A stretch of DNA of 28,373 nucleotides, taken from assembly GCA_000437555.1 (NCBI GenBank), contig FR901012.1, forward strand, positions 62,796-91,168. The letters are read 5' to 3'. The DNA comes from Acidaminococcus sp. CAG:917. Its GTDB lineage: Bacteria; Bacillota; Clostridia; Christensenellales; CAG-917. Positions within the stretch are counted from its first letter, which is position 1, and each line of letters opens with the position of its first letter. A model generated the notes under the pieces. It made no database searches. It had not been told where the DNA came from and was given only the letters and a program-made list of their open reading frames with translations. Below, piece after piece: positions 15,475 to 24,622 of this stretch. The translations under genes were made by a program, and so were the position numbers.

Positions 15475-16727
15475 GATTTTTCTCCGTTACAGTCATTTAA
15501 TTCTTTTTTAAACAAATCGGATATATGTTTTATTGTATATTGCCTATAATTTTTCTTTACTGTCTCAATCGGCACTGTTTTGTCCTTGTATTTTCCGCAA
15601 AAGTCTACAAGGGCTTTGGCATACATTTCGGATTGTTTCTGCGGAATATTAAACACAGCGCCGTATCCGCCGAATATCTCGTTTTGTTTTTCTTCGTTAT
15701 AAAAATTGATTATCGGTTTCCCTGTTTGAAAATACTCAAAAATTTTGCTGGGAATCTGATGCTCGTTAAGATTTGCTACGTTAATCAGGAAATTTGCCTG
15801 TTCGGCAAGCGCATTTGCCTCTTCACGCCCTACCGAACCCTTAAAATCGACGTTGTGTAGCGGTTTCGCCCATTTCTCCAGTTCGTCATTACAGTCACCG
15901 ACTGCACATATGGTAAGTCTGAGTTTTTCCGTTTCGCTCATTGAGAAAACCTTCATTAACGCATTCGGTTCCCTCACGCCTTTTATGAAAGTCCCCGCAT
16001 AAAAAAGCCTTATCTCTTTATCTGTTTTTTCTTTTTCCGCTAAAATCCTTTCCTCCCCGATAAGAGGAAATCCGATTATCTGATAAGGAATTCCTTTTTC
16101 TTTAATCTGTCCAAACGCCTTAGCTTTTAAAAATCCCTCCGACAAAAAATTCATTTTTGCGTTTTCGAATACGGTCATTTCCTTTTTAGCGTCTTTCTTT
16201 TTATATGCTTTCTTGAACAGACAGACTTTTCTTAAGTTTTTCGCCTCGCTGTAAACGTCAAGAATATAGGTAATATAATCTATACCCAACTTTTTTTTGC
16301 ATTTATACGCGGCATATATTGCGCTGAAAGGATAACATGCGGCGACAATTGCATCTATCTTTTTTGTTTTACAAAGCTTTTTTGTTTCGCTTATACATTT
16401 GAGAAAATATTTTCTATCAAATCTTAACCAAAAAAAAGCTGTTTTTAATCCCCTTATCAATCTTAAAAAAGCCGAAAGGGCTTTATACAAAAAACCTTTT
16501 TTGAATCTGCAAACATTATAAAGACGCATAGAGGGAGAACTTATGAATATATAGTCCACCCCGTCTATTGAACGGTTTTTTTTACCGTTATCCTGATTGT
16601 AAGCAATAATTGTTATTTTGAACTCGTCTTTAATGACATCAGTTATATTCTTCAGACATACCCCGTTGGGCGACGGAAAGGGAAAATAATCTCCTGCAAA
16701 AATAACAATCTCTTTTTTGTTTTCCAT
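15471..16727 (-). CDS. Glycosyltransferase, GT-B fold
   Basis: 418 aa. It begins MENKKEIVIFAGDYFPFPSPNGVCLKN, the typical GT4-like acceptor-domain start with a Gly-rich loop. The C-terminal domain shows RLFYAGTFIKGVREPNAL, NVDFKGSVGREEANAL and IPSKIFEYFQTGKPIINFY, as in GT4-type nucleotide-sugar binding domains. I chose the ATG at 16727 because GGAG lies 7 nt upstream. The frame also opens 14 codons earlier, but that start would overlap the GT2 gene and has no ribosome site. It contains an intact run of eight T near 16431-16439, unlike the disrupted tract in wzy. Sugar specificity unknown. Confidence 0.88.
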   Translation of the reverse strand: MENKKEIVIFAGDYFPFPSPNGVCLKNITDVIKDEFKITIIAYNQDNGKKNRSIDGVDYIFISSPSMRLYNVCRFKKGFLYKALSAFLRLIRGLKTAFFWLRFDRKYFLKCISETKKLCKTKKIDAIVAACYPFSAIYAAYKCKKKLGIDYITYILDVYSEAKNLRKVCLFKKAYKKKDAKKEMTVFENAKMNFLSEGFLKAKAFGQIKEKGIPYQIIGFPLIGEERILAEKEKTDKEIRLFYAGTFIKGVREPNALMKVFSMSETEKLRLTICAVGDCNDELEKWAKPLHNVDFKGSVGREEANALAEQANFLINVANLNEHQIPSKIFEYFQTGKPIINFYNEEKQNEIFGGYGAVFNIPQKQSEMYAKALVDFCGKYKDKTVPIETVKKNYRQYTIKHISDLFKKELNDCNGEKS

Positions 16728-16746
16728 TGAATCTCCGTATATTAAA

Positions 16747-17697
16747 TTAATGAACGTATCTTTTCGCAAATTTTAAAGCCAAAAGTCTGAATACCGACAA
16801 AGAAAACAATCCGACCAAAGAACTTAACGAAACTTTTAACGACGGGTAAGTCAAAAGATTGCAAAAGTGTCTACGGTAATGTTGTCCCTTGCACAGAGAG
16901 ATATATTCTGCTTTAGGTAATTTTATTGACGCCTGCCAGAAAAGTGACCACCTATTTTTCGATATACCGTATTTCTTAAATTTTTTTGCAAAATGAGGTC
17001 TGTTGGCAAGAAAAAACTCATATAAGTCGTCAAACAATGTAAGACTGTCCGTTCTGTCTTTCCCGAACTGCGACATTGCAGAGCCTGCGACATCAAGATA
17101 TACATAATGCTTTTCCGGCGTATAAGCAACCTTTTTGCAATAATGCGCCAAACGCCATAACATATGTAGGTCTTCGCTGTAACGGTAACCCTCGGCAAAA
17201 GACAGATTGTTTTCCTTTATAACGGAGCTTTTTACCATAATACCGCAAACGCCAATCGTGACTTTACCGTAAAGCAAGGCTTTTAACAATTCCGCCGATG
17301 AGTAAACAGTTGTTTTTCCGTTTATAACCTGAGCGTCCAACTGCTTAGTCATTTTGCAAATCGACATATCTGCGTCGTTTGACTCTATAAGAGTATGCAG
17401 CTTTTCCAAAAAAGACGGCAAAACGATATCGTCCGAATCGACGAAACAAATCATATCTCCGACCGCCGCTTTAATTCCTGCGTTTCGGGCGGAACTTACT
17501 CCTCCGTTCTGTTTATCTATCACAAAGATTCTGCAGTCCGATTTTGCCCACTCGTTACACTTTTTTAACGAATCGTCTGTCGAGCCGTCATTGACAAGAA
17601 TTATTTGAAAATTCCGGTAAGTTTGTTTTAATATGGAATTGACACATTCATCGAGAGTCTTCCGGGCATTATAGACAGGCACAATAACACTTATCAT
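16747..17697 (-). CDS. Glycosyltransferase, GT2 family
   Basis: 316 aa. GT-A fold: MISVIVPVYNARKTLDECVNSILKQTY at the start, NDGSTDDS (36-43), GGVSSARNAGI, and the metal/nucleotide motif FVDSDD (85-90). A later SEDLHMLWRLA supplies the usual ED base. The C-terminus has a hydrophobic stretch (about 290-310) that could hold it to the membrane. It adds one sugar of the repeat unit. AGGAG lies 5 nt before the ATG, and the upstream LicD gene ends 14 bp before. Confidence 0.93.
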   Translation of the reverse strand: MISVIVPVYNARKTLDECVNSILKQTYRNFQIILVNDGSTDDSLKKCNEWAKSDCRIFVIDKQNGGVSSARNAGIKAAVGDMICFVDSDDIVLPSFLEKLHTLIESNDADMSICKMTKQLDAQVINGKTTVYSSAELLKALLYGKVTIGVCGIMVKSSVIKENNLSFAEGYRYSEDLHMLWRLAHYCKKVAYTPEKHYVYLDVAGSAMSQFGKDRTDSLTLFDDLYEFFLANRPHFAKKFKKYGISKNRWSLFWQASIKLPKAEYISLCKGQHYRRHFCNLLTYPSLKVSLSSLVGLFSLSVFRLLALKFAKRYVH

Positions 17698-17711
17698 TTT
17701 ATCTCCTGAAA

Positions 17712-18539
17712 CTAAAATTTGAGTTGCGTGATTCCGTGGTGGTCGTGACGTTTTTCCTCCGGCGGGAGCTGCATATAGTCTCCGTATTCCTCTCTCAGAA
17801 CTTCCTTATAATTTTTCGGACAAGAATACATCGAACCTTCAAATTCTAATTTGGTGGTGGAATCAAACCATTCCGATTTCATTTTTTTTGTGAAAGTCCT
17901 GCCTATCGCACTGCCGCAGATTGTGGTTAAATATTCGCTTCCCGTCAATGATAACCTTTCCTCTTCCTTTTTAATCTTCTTTATGAGAGAAGCCTTTGTA
18001 TAAAGCATAGATTGCATTTTAACAACGCCCATGACCAATTTTGCCTTAAACGTTTTTGCCACTCTGTAACCGCATTTTGCCAAAAGCATTCTCTTTAATA
18101 AAAAATATCTGTTGGTTAATGCTTTGTTATCAAAGACTTTTTCACCTATACTGTCAAGCGGAAAGATATCTATAAAAATTCCCCAGCCGCTGTTTTCGGG
18201 AGCATTTTGCTCGGTATAAACGGTCCCCTTTTTCATGACCTTTCCAAAGCACAAACCGTATTCTTTTTGGTTGTCCCAATTTATGAAACAAAATCCGTCT
18301 AATAGCTTTTCAGGGGCTATCCTGACAAACTTTTCATATTCGTCCCTTTTTATCCATATATCTAAATCCCCGTCCCACGGAATAAATCCTTTGTGTCTTA
18401 CCGCTCCCAAAAGCGTGCCGTAGGCCAGATAATAGGTAATATCGTTCTCTTCGCAAACTCGCACAACCTCATCAAGAATTGTTTTTTGTGTGAGTTGAAG
18501 CTTTCTTAAGGTTTCATTGTCAATATTGACCTCTGCCAT
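17712..18539 (-). CDS. LicD-family phosphotransferase with an altered DDD motif
   Basis: 275 aa, full LicD length. It has the family core YYLAYGTLLGAVRHKGFIPWDGDLDIWI (37-63) and the end motif EYGDYMQLPPEEKRHDHH. LicD proteins belong to the nucleotidyltransferase superfamily and transfer phosphocholine, or a similar phospho-group, from a CDP carrier to a glycan. The usual PWDDD-x-D is here PWDGDLD (Gly57 for the second Asp), while the other LicD protein in this locus keeps the canonical form. The two may have different donors or acceptors. GAGAGG precedes the ATG. Confidence 0.9.
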   Translation of the reverse strand: MAEVNIDNETLRKLQLTQKTILDEVVRVCEENDITYYLAYGTLLGAVRHKGFIPWDGDLDIWIKRDEYEKFVRIAPEKLLDGFCFINWDNQKEYGLCFGKVMKKGTVYTEQNAPENSGWGIFIDIFPLDSIGEKVFDNKALTNRYFLLKRMLLAKCGYRVAKTFKAKLVMGVVKMQSMLYTKASLIKKIKKEEERLSLTGSEYLTTICGSAIGRTFTKKMKSEWFDSTTKLEFEGSMYSCPKNYKEVLREEYGDYMQLPPEEKRHDHHGITQLKF

Positions 18540-18555
18540 ATATACCTCTCAGAAT

Positions 18556-19680
18556 TTATTTTCTCCAAGTCGTAATATTCACTATCTTGGCATACGACTG
18601 AATAAGTTTTACTACTTTTACGGAAACGTTAGTATCCGCATAATCTTCTGCCATAACGTAAGGCTCGTGATTTTCAAACATCTCCACAGCCATATCCATC
18701 GCCTGACATATATCCTTTGTGGTAATACCGCCTATAACCACGCTGCCTTTATCCAAAACCTCCGGACGTTCGGTGCTCGTCCTTATGAGAACCGCAGGAA
18801 AATCAAGCATAGCGCTCTCCTCGCTTAAAGTTCCGCTGTCGGATAATACGCAGTAAGCATTTTTCTGAAGCTTGTTATAATCGAAAAATCCGAAAGGTTT
18901 CAAACTCTTTACGAGCGGATGAAATTTGAACTGTCGCTTTTCAATGAATTTAGCGCTTCTCGGATGCGTGGAGTAAATGACGGGCATCTGATATTTTTCG
19001 GCGATATTGTTGATTGCCGTCATAAGACTCATAAAATGCTCTTCGTTATCTATATTCTCCTCACGGTGGGAAGAAAGAAGTATATATTCTCTCGGTTTAA
19101 GCTTTAACTCCTCAAGGACTTTGCTGTTTTCAATCTGTTTTTCGTAAACGCCGAGCACTTCTCTCATTGGCGAACCCGTTACGAATATAGTTTTCCCGTC
19201 CGCTCCTTCAGACAGCAAATATCTTCTGCTATGCTCGGTATACGGCATATTGATATCGGAAATGACATCTACTATTCTACGGTTAATCATCTCGGACACA
19301 TTCCAGTCCCAACAACGATTACCGGCTTCCATATGGAAAATAGGCACTTTCAACCTCTTTGCACTTATGGCGGAAAGAGCACTGTTCGTATCTCCTAATA
19401 TGAGCACTGCGTCCGGCTTTTCCTTTTCGATGACCTCATATGATTTTGCAATAATATTACCCATTGTCTCGCCGAGATTTTTGCCTACGCTGTCTAAAAA
19501 ATAATCCGGCTGCCTTAAACCGAGGTCCTTAAAAAACACTTCGTTTAGAGTGTAGTCCCAATTCTGTCCCGTATGCACGAGAATATGATTAAAATATTTA
19601 TCGCATGCTTTTATGCATTCGCACAATCTTATAATTTCGGGACGGGTTCCCAAAATGGTCATAACTTTCATTTTTTCCAT
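18556..19680 (-). CDS. capG: UDP-N-acetyl-L-fucosamine synthase (2-epimerase), CapG/FnlC type
   Basis: 374 aa. Non-hydrolysing UDP-HexNAc 2-epimerase fold: ILGTRPEIIRL (9-19), HTGQNWDY, LGDTNSAL, FHMEAGNRCWDWNVSEMINRRIVD, and SDSGTLSEESAMLDFPAVLIRTSTERPE. The GNRCWDWNVSEMINR variant is typical of the FnlC/CapG/WbjD group rather than plain WecB. In S. aureus CapG converts UDP-2-acetamido-2,6-dideoxy-L-talose to UDP-L-FucNAc. The true ATG is at 19680 (MEKMKVMTILG), two bases from the capF stop with AGAGG upstream; 30 extra in-frame codons upstream overlap capF and are not protein-like. CapE and CapF precede it, completing the pathway. Confidence 0.93.
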   Translation of the reverse strand: MEKMKVMTILGTRPEIIRLCECIKACDKYFNHILVHTGQNWDYTLNEVFFKDLGLRQPDYFLDSVGKNLGETMGNIIAKSYEVIEKEKPDAVLILGDTNSALSAISAKRLKVPIFHMEAGNRCWDWNVSEMINRRIVDVISDINMPYTEHSRRYLLSEGADGKTIFVTGSPMREVLGVYEKQIENSKVLEELKLKPREYILLSSHREENIDNEEHFMSLMTAINNIAEKYQMPVIYSTHPRSAKFIEKRQFKFHPLVKSLKPFGFFDYNKLQKNAYCVLSDSGTLSEESAMLDFPAVLIRTSTERPEVLDKGSVVIGGITTKDICQAMDMAVEMFENHEPYVMAEDYADTNVSVKVVKLIQSYAKIVNITTWRK

Positions 19681-19681
19681 A

Positions 19682-20791
19682 TTATACCTCTTCGTAAAAA
19701 GTATCGGGGCAATCCTTATTGAACGGTTCGTTTGCCCACATAACGGTAACCATATCGTCGTCACCCACATTCTCGATATTATGGGTATATCCGCACGGAA
19801 TATCCACCACCTCGAGTTTAGAGCCGCTCACTTTGTATTCTATCACCTTATCGTCACCCACTTTTCTGAAACGGATTATTCCCTCGCCTTTGACAACCAA
19901 AAATTTTTCATTCTTCGTGTGGTGCCAATGATTCCCTTTGACTATGCCGGGTTTCGAGATGTTTACCGAAACCTGACCCTGCCCGTCCGTCCTGAGAAAT
20001 TCCGTAAACGAACCTCTTTGGTCAACGTTCATTCTAAGCTCGTATGAAAAATCGTCCTCAGGTAAATAGCTAAGATAGGTGCTGTATAACTTCTTTACGA
20101 CTCCCCTGTTCATATCGGGAAGAGAGAGAGTTTGTCTCGACTCTTTAAATGAATATAACAAATCGACTATCTCTCCCAAAGTGATTTTATCCTCGACGGG
20201 CACCTTGCAATATCCGTTGTCCGTAAAACATATTCCGTTTGAAGCATTGATAAATGCATTTACCACGTCGTCGATATATACGAGAGTCATAAGAGTATCC
20301 CGGTTGTTAACCTTTATTTCCAACCCCCTCGTTATATTATTGCAAAAAGTTGCAATAGCACTGTTATAGTTGGGACGGCACCATTTTCCGTATACGTTGG
20401 GAAGCCTGAAGACATAGGTTTTTACGCCTTGCTCTTTTCCGTATGCAATAAGATAGTCTTCGCACGCCTTTTTACTTTTCCCATAATCATTGTCAAGCAC
20501 CGCCTGGATAGACGAGCTTACAAGCACGGGAGCTTTGTTTCCGCTTTCGATAAGATATCCGAGCAGTTTGGTGGTAAAACCGTAATTCCCCTCCATAAAC
20601 TCTTCCACTTTCTCAGGACGGTTTATTCCTGCGAGATGAAAGACGAAATCGCACTCTTTGGCAAACGCTTTAAGCTGTTCGTCAGAAGTATCTACATCAC
20701 ATTCGAAAATTTCATATCCGTTTCTGTTCTTCAGTTCTGAAACGAGATTTTTCCCTATAAAGCCTTTAGAGCCTGTTACAAGCACTCTCAT
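19682..20791 (-). CDS. capF: UDP-2-acetamido-2,6-dideoxy-hexulose reductase, CapF/FnlB type
   Basis: 369 aa, bifunctional layout. The N-terminal SDR-type domain has VTGSKGFIG (5-13), HLAGINRPE and YGKSK (Tyr103, Lys107). The C-terminal cupin domain (about 250-369) has GNHWHHTKNEKF (His288, His290/291, Glu295) as metal site. In S. aureus CapF epimerises and reduces the CapE product to UDP-6-deoxy-L-talose-2-NAc. It overlaps capE by 4 bp (ATGA) and is followed at once by capG, giving the canonical E-F-G order. Confidence 0.95.
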   Translation of the reverse strand: MRVLVTGSKGFIGKNLVSELKNRNGYEIFECDVDTSDEQLKAFAKECDFVFHLAGINRPEKVEEFMEGNYGFTTKLLGYLIESGNKAPVLVSSSIQAVLDNDYGKSKKACEDYLIAYGKEQGVKTYVFRLPNVYGKWCRPNYNSAIATFCNNITRGLEIKVNNRDTLMTLVYIDDVVNAFINASNGICFTDNGYCKVPVEDKITLGEIVDLLYSFKESRQTLSLPDMNRGVVKKLYSTYLSYLPEDDFSYELRMNVDQRGSFTEFLRTDGQGQVSVNISKPGIVKGNHWHHTKNEKFLVVKGEGIIRFRKVGDDKVIEYKVSGSKLEVVDIPCGYTHNIENVGDDDMVTVMWANEPFNKDCPDTFYEEV

Positions 20792-21837
20792 TGTTTATTC
20801 CTTTTTTCCCATTCGGCAAGCTCTCCTTTGATGTACTCGAGCGTCAAAAGTTTTTGTTTAACCTGTTCGACGTCAAGCTGCGTCGTGTTATCGGAGTTGT
20901 ATTCGTTTGTAAGTCTCGTCATCACATTGCCGTTGGTGAAGAAATTATCATAATTCAAATCTCTGTTATCGGCAGGCACTCTGTAAAAACCGCCCATATC
21001 CTGCGCCTTTACCGCTTCTTCTTTAGTCAAAAGAGTTTCATACATTTTTTCGCCGTGTCTAATGCCTATACGCTTTATTTCATTATCGGCTTTAAAAAGA
21101 CCTTTCACCGCATTAGCAAGATTTTCTATGGTGCAAGCAGGTGCTTTCTGAACAAAAATATCGCCGCTGTGTCCGTTTTCAAAAGCGAACAAAACAAGTT
21201 CGACCGCCTCTTCAAGGCTCATGATAAACCTCGTCATATTCGGCTCGGTAACGGTAAGAGGTTTTCCCTCTTTTATCTGCTGAATAAACAGAGGAATGAC
21301 CGAACCTCTTGAGCACATAACATTGCCGTATCTCGTTCCGCAAATCATCGTATCGCTTTCGTTTACGGTCCTCGACTTGGCGACGAAAATCTTTTCCATC
21401 ATCGCCTTGGACGTTCCCATAGCATTTACGGGATACGCCGCTTTATCCGTAGAAAGACAAATTACCTTTTTTACATTGGCTTCTATTGCCGCAGTCAGCA
21501 CGTTATCCGTTCCTATACAATTCGTCCTTACAGCTTCAAGAGGAAAAAATTCACAACTTGGCACCTGTTTTAAGGCGGCAGCATGAAAAATAAAATCCAC
21601 TCCGTGCATGGCGTCCTTTAAACTCTGAATATCCCTCACGTTTCCGATATAATACTTGATTTTATCGTTATTATATTCGTGGCGCATATCATCCTGTTTT
21701 TTCTCGTCACGGCTGAATATTCTTATTTCCTTAATTTTGGTATTCAGAAATCTTTTCAGAACGGCGTTTCCGAAACTACCCGTTCCGCCTGTTATTAACA
21801 ATGTTTTTCCGTCAAACAAGCCTTTATTTTCTTCCAT
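20788..21837 (-). CDS. capE: UDP-GlcNAc inverting 4,6-dehydratase/5-epimerase, CapE/FnlA type
   Basis: 349 aa extended SDR. NAD loop GGTGSFG (17-23), AAALKQVPSCE, and the active site STDKAAYPVNAMGTSKA, in which Met140 replaces the usual Tyr of Y-x3-K (Lys144). This SMK-type triad is characteristic of the CapE/FnlA/PglF family; the short soluble form without membrane helices points to the inverting CapE/FnlA branch. It starts UDP-L-FucNAc synthesis from UDP-GlcNAc in the cytoplasm. It could alternatively feed the DegT aminotransferase of this locus, but the adjacent capF and capG favour L-FucNAc. Confidence 0.95.
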   Translation of the reverse strand: MEENKGLFDGKTLLITGGTGSFGNAVLKRFLNTKIKEIRIFSRDEKKQDDMRHEYNNDKIKYYIGNVRDIQSLKDAMHGVDFIFHAAALKQVPSCEFFPLEAVRTNCIGTDNVLTAAIEANVKKVICLSTDKAAYPVNAMGTSKAMMEKIFVAKSRTVNESDTMICGTRYGNVMCSRGSVIPLFIQQIKEGKPLTVTEPNMTRFIMSLEEAVELVLFAFENGHSGDIFVQKAPACTIENLANAVKGLFKADNEIKRIGIRHGEKMYETLLTKEEAVKAQDMGGFYRVPADNRDLNYDNFFTNGNVMTRLTNEYNSDNTTQLDVEQVKQKLLTLEYIKGELAEWEKRNKQ

Positions 21838-21848
21838 ATCTCCACTCC

Positions 21849-23072
21849 TTAGTTATTAACAAATTTTTCAAGCAATTCTACGTTTATATCCGTAGTAAAA
21901 TGTTCCTTTAAATATTTTTTTCCGTTTTTCCCCATTTCGTCTAATTTATCCCGATTTGATACAAACCAACCGAGCGTATCGACAAACGCCGCACAATCGT
22001 CGCTGTAACACCATTTCCCGCACCTAGCCTCGCTTTCTACGAGCTCTTTTAAGTCGGTGTTTTTATCCGTAACGGCAAAAATAGGTTTGGCATTTTTCAT
22101 ATAGGACAATATTCTGGACGGATAATTGGGAATGGTAAATCTATAGTCTAAAGCTATTACTCCCACATCGCAGGCAGAACAAAGCAAATCGTATTCATCA
22201 GACGGAAGCGCTTCCATTGCAAAAACGTTTTTTTGTCCTTTCAGTTTTTCGAATATCCTCTTTTTTTCCGTTCCGTCTCCAATGATGACAAAATTAAAAT
22301 CCCAAATTTTTGCCGCCTCAATAACACCCTTCGCCAAAAAATCAAGCCCTTGCGGTTTCCCGAGATTTCCGCCGTAAATAAAGGTAACCTTTTCAGAATC
22401 AATACCCATCTTCTTTAAAATTTTCGTGGCATCGCTCCTGTCGCCGACCGTTTTTTTATCCTCGCACGAATAAACGGAATTCGGGAAAATTTCAACGATA
22501 CTTTCAGAAATATACTTGTTGTTTTTCAAGAGATATTTTTTATTGGCCTCACTCATACAACCAATTCTGTCGGATACATTATAGAGCTGCTTTTCTTTTT
22601 CCCTGAAATATTTATACAATAATCCTTTAAGCCCCGTCTTGGACAAAACGTTTAAATCAACGGCATTCTGAGGGAATATATCCTTTAACATAAGATAGGA
22701 TTTGCAACCGTATTTCTTCTTAGCATATTTAATAGCGGACGCAAAAGTGATGGGAGGAGTATTGTAGATAATCAAATCGAAGTCGTCCTTTTTAAAATAC
22801 TTCTTCAACGCCCTTTTAAACTGCCCTTCTATACGTATAGTGCTTATACCCTTCTCTATTATAGAACAGCGTGTAATGTTGCCTATCCTCAGTCGAAGAA
22901 TCTTGACTTTCTCTTCCTCTGTCAATTTAGTATCCAGTCCCAAACGTTTCTCTAAGGTGCACAACACGCTTACAGAGTGTCCTGCCGCCTTTAAAGCCTT
23001 GATTATATCGAGATGCACACTAGTATTTTTAAGACTGCCTATCTGACCTATAGTCAAAAACAAAACTTTCAT
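21849..23072 (-). CDS. Glycosyltransferase GT4, WbuB-like (probable L-FucNAc transferase)
   Basis: 407 aa. N-terminal domain MKVLFLTIGQIGSLKNTSVHLDIIKALKAAGHSV, then YNTPPITFASAIKYAKKKYGCKSYLMLKDIFPQNAVDL, a pattern seen in WbuB-type enzymes. The nucleotide domain has FIYGGNLGKPQGLDFL and IPNYPSRILSYMKNAKPIFAV. E. coli WbuB-type enzymes sit beside fnlABC and add L-FucNAc. The gene lies 11 bp before capE, so L-FucNAc is the likely donor sugar (inference from context). GAGG is placed normally before the ATG. Confidence 0.88.
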   Translation of the reverse strand: MKVLFLTIGQIGSLKNTSVHLDIIKALKAAGHSVSVLCTLEKRLGLDTKLTEEEKVKILRLRIGNITRCSIIEKGISTIRIEGQFKRALKKYFKKDDFDLIIYNTPPITFASAIKYAKKKYGCKSYLMLKDIFPQNAVDLNVLSKTGLKGLLYKYFREKEKQLYNVSDRIGCMSEANKKYLLKNNKYISESIVEIFPNSVYSCEDKKTVGDRSDATKILKKMGIDSEKVTFIYGGNLGKPQGLDFLAKGVIEAAKIWDFNFVIIGDGTEKKRIFEKLKGQKNVFAMEALPSDEYDLLCSACDVGVIALDYRFTIPNYPSRILSYMKNAKPIFAVTDKNTDLKELVESEARCGKWCYSDDCAAFVDTLGWFVSNRDKLDEMGKNGKKYLKEHFTTDINVELLEKFVNN

Positions 23073-23115
23073 ATTTTTCCTCTATTTAACTATCTAGCTA
23101 AAACCGATATTATAC

Positions 23116-23958
23116 TTAATCGATTTTTTCTTCCTTTCCGTCGGGAAGCTTTATGTATGAATAATTATGGTGAAAAACTCTTTTCTCCGGCGGCGGAAGC
23201 TGCATATAATCTCCATATATAAAACTGAGTATTTTATCTGCGTTCTCGGGAATTAAAAGATTTAAATCCTCAAATTTATGTCTTATCCCGTTGTTGAACC
23301 ATTCACGTTGAAATTCCGCACGCATCATTTTAATACCGCTTGATAAATCACTTACTTTTTTGCTTGAATCGAAACTTATTCGGGCAAATTCACGAGTATA
23401 TTTTTCATAAGCTTTCCTTTTGCCCTTATTGCTCTTTAATGCTAAAAAAACTTTCGCTCCCAATGTCATGATAAAACCTTTATGCTTGGGCGGCTCGTTG
23501 TACAGATACAAAGCTCTCTTCATCGCCTTAAATATCCTGCATTTACGGGCAAAAAAACCTTCCTTAATTCCGAACAGCGGATATATATCCACAAACAATC
23601 CGTGATGCACGTTTTTATCTTTTAATGTCGGCTCCAAAATCACGGATTCATTGCGGCAAACCCTGTTTATGGTAAGACAATATTCGGAATCGGTTTCGGG
23701 CGACTGATAGAAAAATCTTTTCGTATCGGCTTTATCGTTGAATATTTCGCCGAACCTGACCATATCCTCATACGGCATCATGATGTCCACGTCGTCATCC
23801 CAAGGAATAAAACCGTTATGTCTTACGGCACCCAATAGAGTCCCGTAAGCGAGATAATAGCGCAAACCGTTTTCAGAACATATTCTGTCTATTTCTTTTA
23901 CTATCTCTATCTGGACGTCCTTGATTTCCTGCTTAATCTCGTCCGAAAAATCTTTCAT
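23116..23958 (-). CDS. LicD-family phosphotransferase (canonical motif)
   Basis: 280 aa. Core LRYYLAYGTLLGAVRHNGFIPWDDDVDIMM (32-61), with the full PWDDD-x-D motif, and end motif YGDYMQLPPPEKRVFHH. Expected to transfer a phospho-alcohol group (phosphocholine in the classical case) from a CDP carrier to the glycan. The gene overlaps the HAD gene upstream by 26 bp. No choline kinase (LicA), choline importer (LicB) or plain LicC was found in the window; the only LicC-like domain is in the fusion protein at 8982-10793. A Lys/Arg-rich middle region (about 140-180) may touch the membrane surface. Confidence 0.92.
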   Translation of the reverse strand: MKDFSDEIKQEIKDVQIEIVKEIDRICSENGLRYYLAYGTLLGAVRHNGFIPWDDDVDIMMPYEDMVRFGEIFNDKADTKRFFYQSPETDSEYCLTINRVCRNESVILEPTLKDKNVHHGLFVDIYPLFGIKEGFFARKCRIFKAMKRALYLYNEPPKHKGFIMTLGAKVFLALKSNKGKRKAYEKYTREFARISFDSSKKVSDLSSGIKMMRAEFQREWFNNGIRHKFEDLNLLIPENADKILSFIYGDYMQLPPPEKRVFHHNYSYIKLPDGKEEKID

Positions 23959-24622
23959 AATTCAAAATTTCTCCTATATCCTCAATAATAATATCGGGCT
24001 TAATTCCGAATTTGTATTCTCTGTCACGATATAAACCCTCGTGCTTTATAAGTCTCACCGTGTTAATAGGCATATACTGCTTTATCGCAAAATCTTTACG
24101 GGGATTATCCCCGACGTAAACGGCATTTTCCGGTTTTATCTTGAAATAGGCGAGCATCTTTTCAAAAGCTATCGGTGACGGTTTACGAAACTGTTCTCCG
24201 CCTAAAGAATCGGTAATTATAACGCAATCAACATATGACTCGACCTCTAAAGCCTCAATTTTTAGCTTTTGCGTATCCGTTCTTCCGTCTGTGATAACAC
24301 CCAGTTTTATTCCGTCAGCTCTCAGTTTTTTCAGCACGTCGTCGGTCCCGTCGAAAAATCTTATGTCTCGAGGATAATGCTGCCTGTATGCTGCGACAAG
24401 CTCCGAGATATCTTTATCGTCAAAAGCGACGTTTTCTTCTTGGAGAACGGCATCAAACACGTTTTTTGTATCATGTGCAAAAGCGGCAAGCAATTTCTTA
24501 TAACCGTCCTCTATACCGAATTTTTCTTTTAACAGTGAAGATACGGTCAAAAATCCCGATTTCACGTATTCATATTCGGGATAAAGCGTATCGTCCAAAT
24601 CAAAAATGATTGCCTTTATCAT
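23933..24622 (-). CDS. HAD-superfamily hydrolase
   Basis: 229 aa. Motif I FDLDDTLY (Asp8, Asp10), motif II VITDGRTDTQ, a Lys in FRKPSP, and motif IV VYVGDNPRKDF. The helical cap between motifs I and II makes it a C1-type phosphatase. It overlaps the ATP-grasp gene by 4 bp (ATGA). ATP-grasp plus HAD pairs recur in capsule loci of gut bacteria, which suggests that they act in one step series, for example removing a phosphate from a precursor. The substrate is unknown. Confidence 0.9.
   Translation of the reverse strand: MIKAIIFDLDDTLYPEYEYVKSGFLTVSSLLKEKFGIEDGYKKLLAAFAHDTKNVFDAVLQEENVAFDDKDISELVAAYRQHYPRDIRFFDGTDDVLKKLRADGIKLGVITDGRTDTQKLKIEALEVESYVDCVIITDSLGGEQFRKPSPIAFEKMLAYFKIKPENAVYVGDNPRKDFAIKQYMPINTVRLIKHEGLYRDREYKFGIKPDIIIEDIGEILNYERFFGRD

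Noticed and set aside
19681..19770. Thirty-codon N-terminal extension of the capG product
   Set aside because: It lies inside capF and is not protein-like for the family; the ATG at 19680 has a proper ribosome site.
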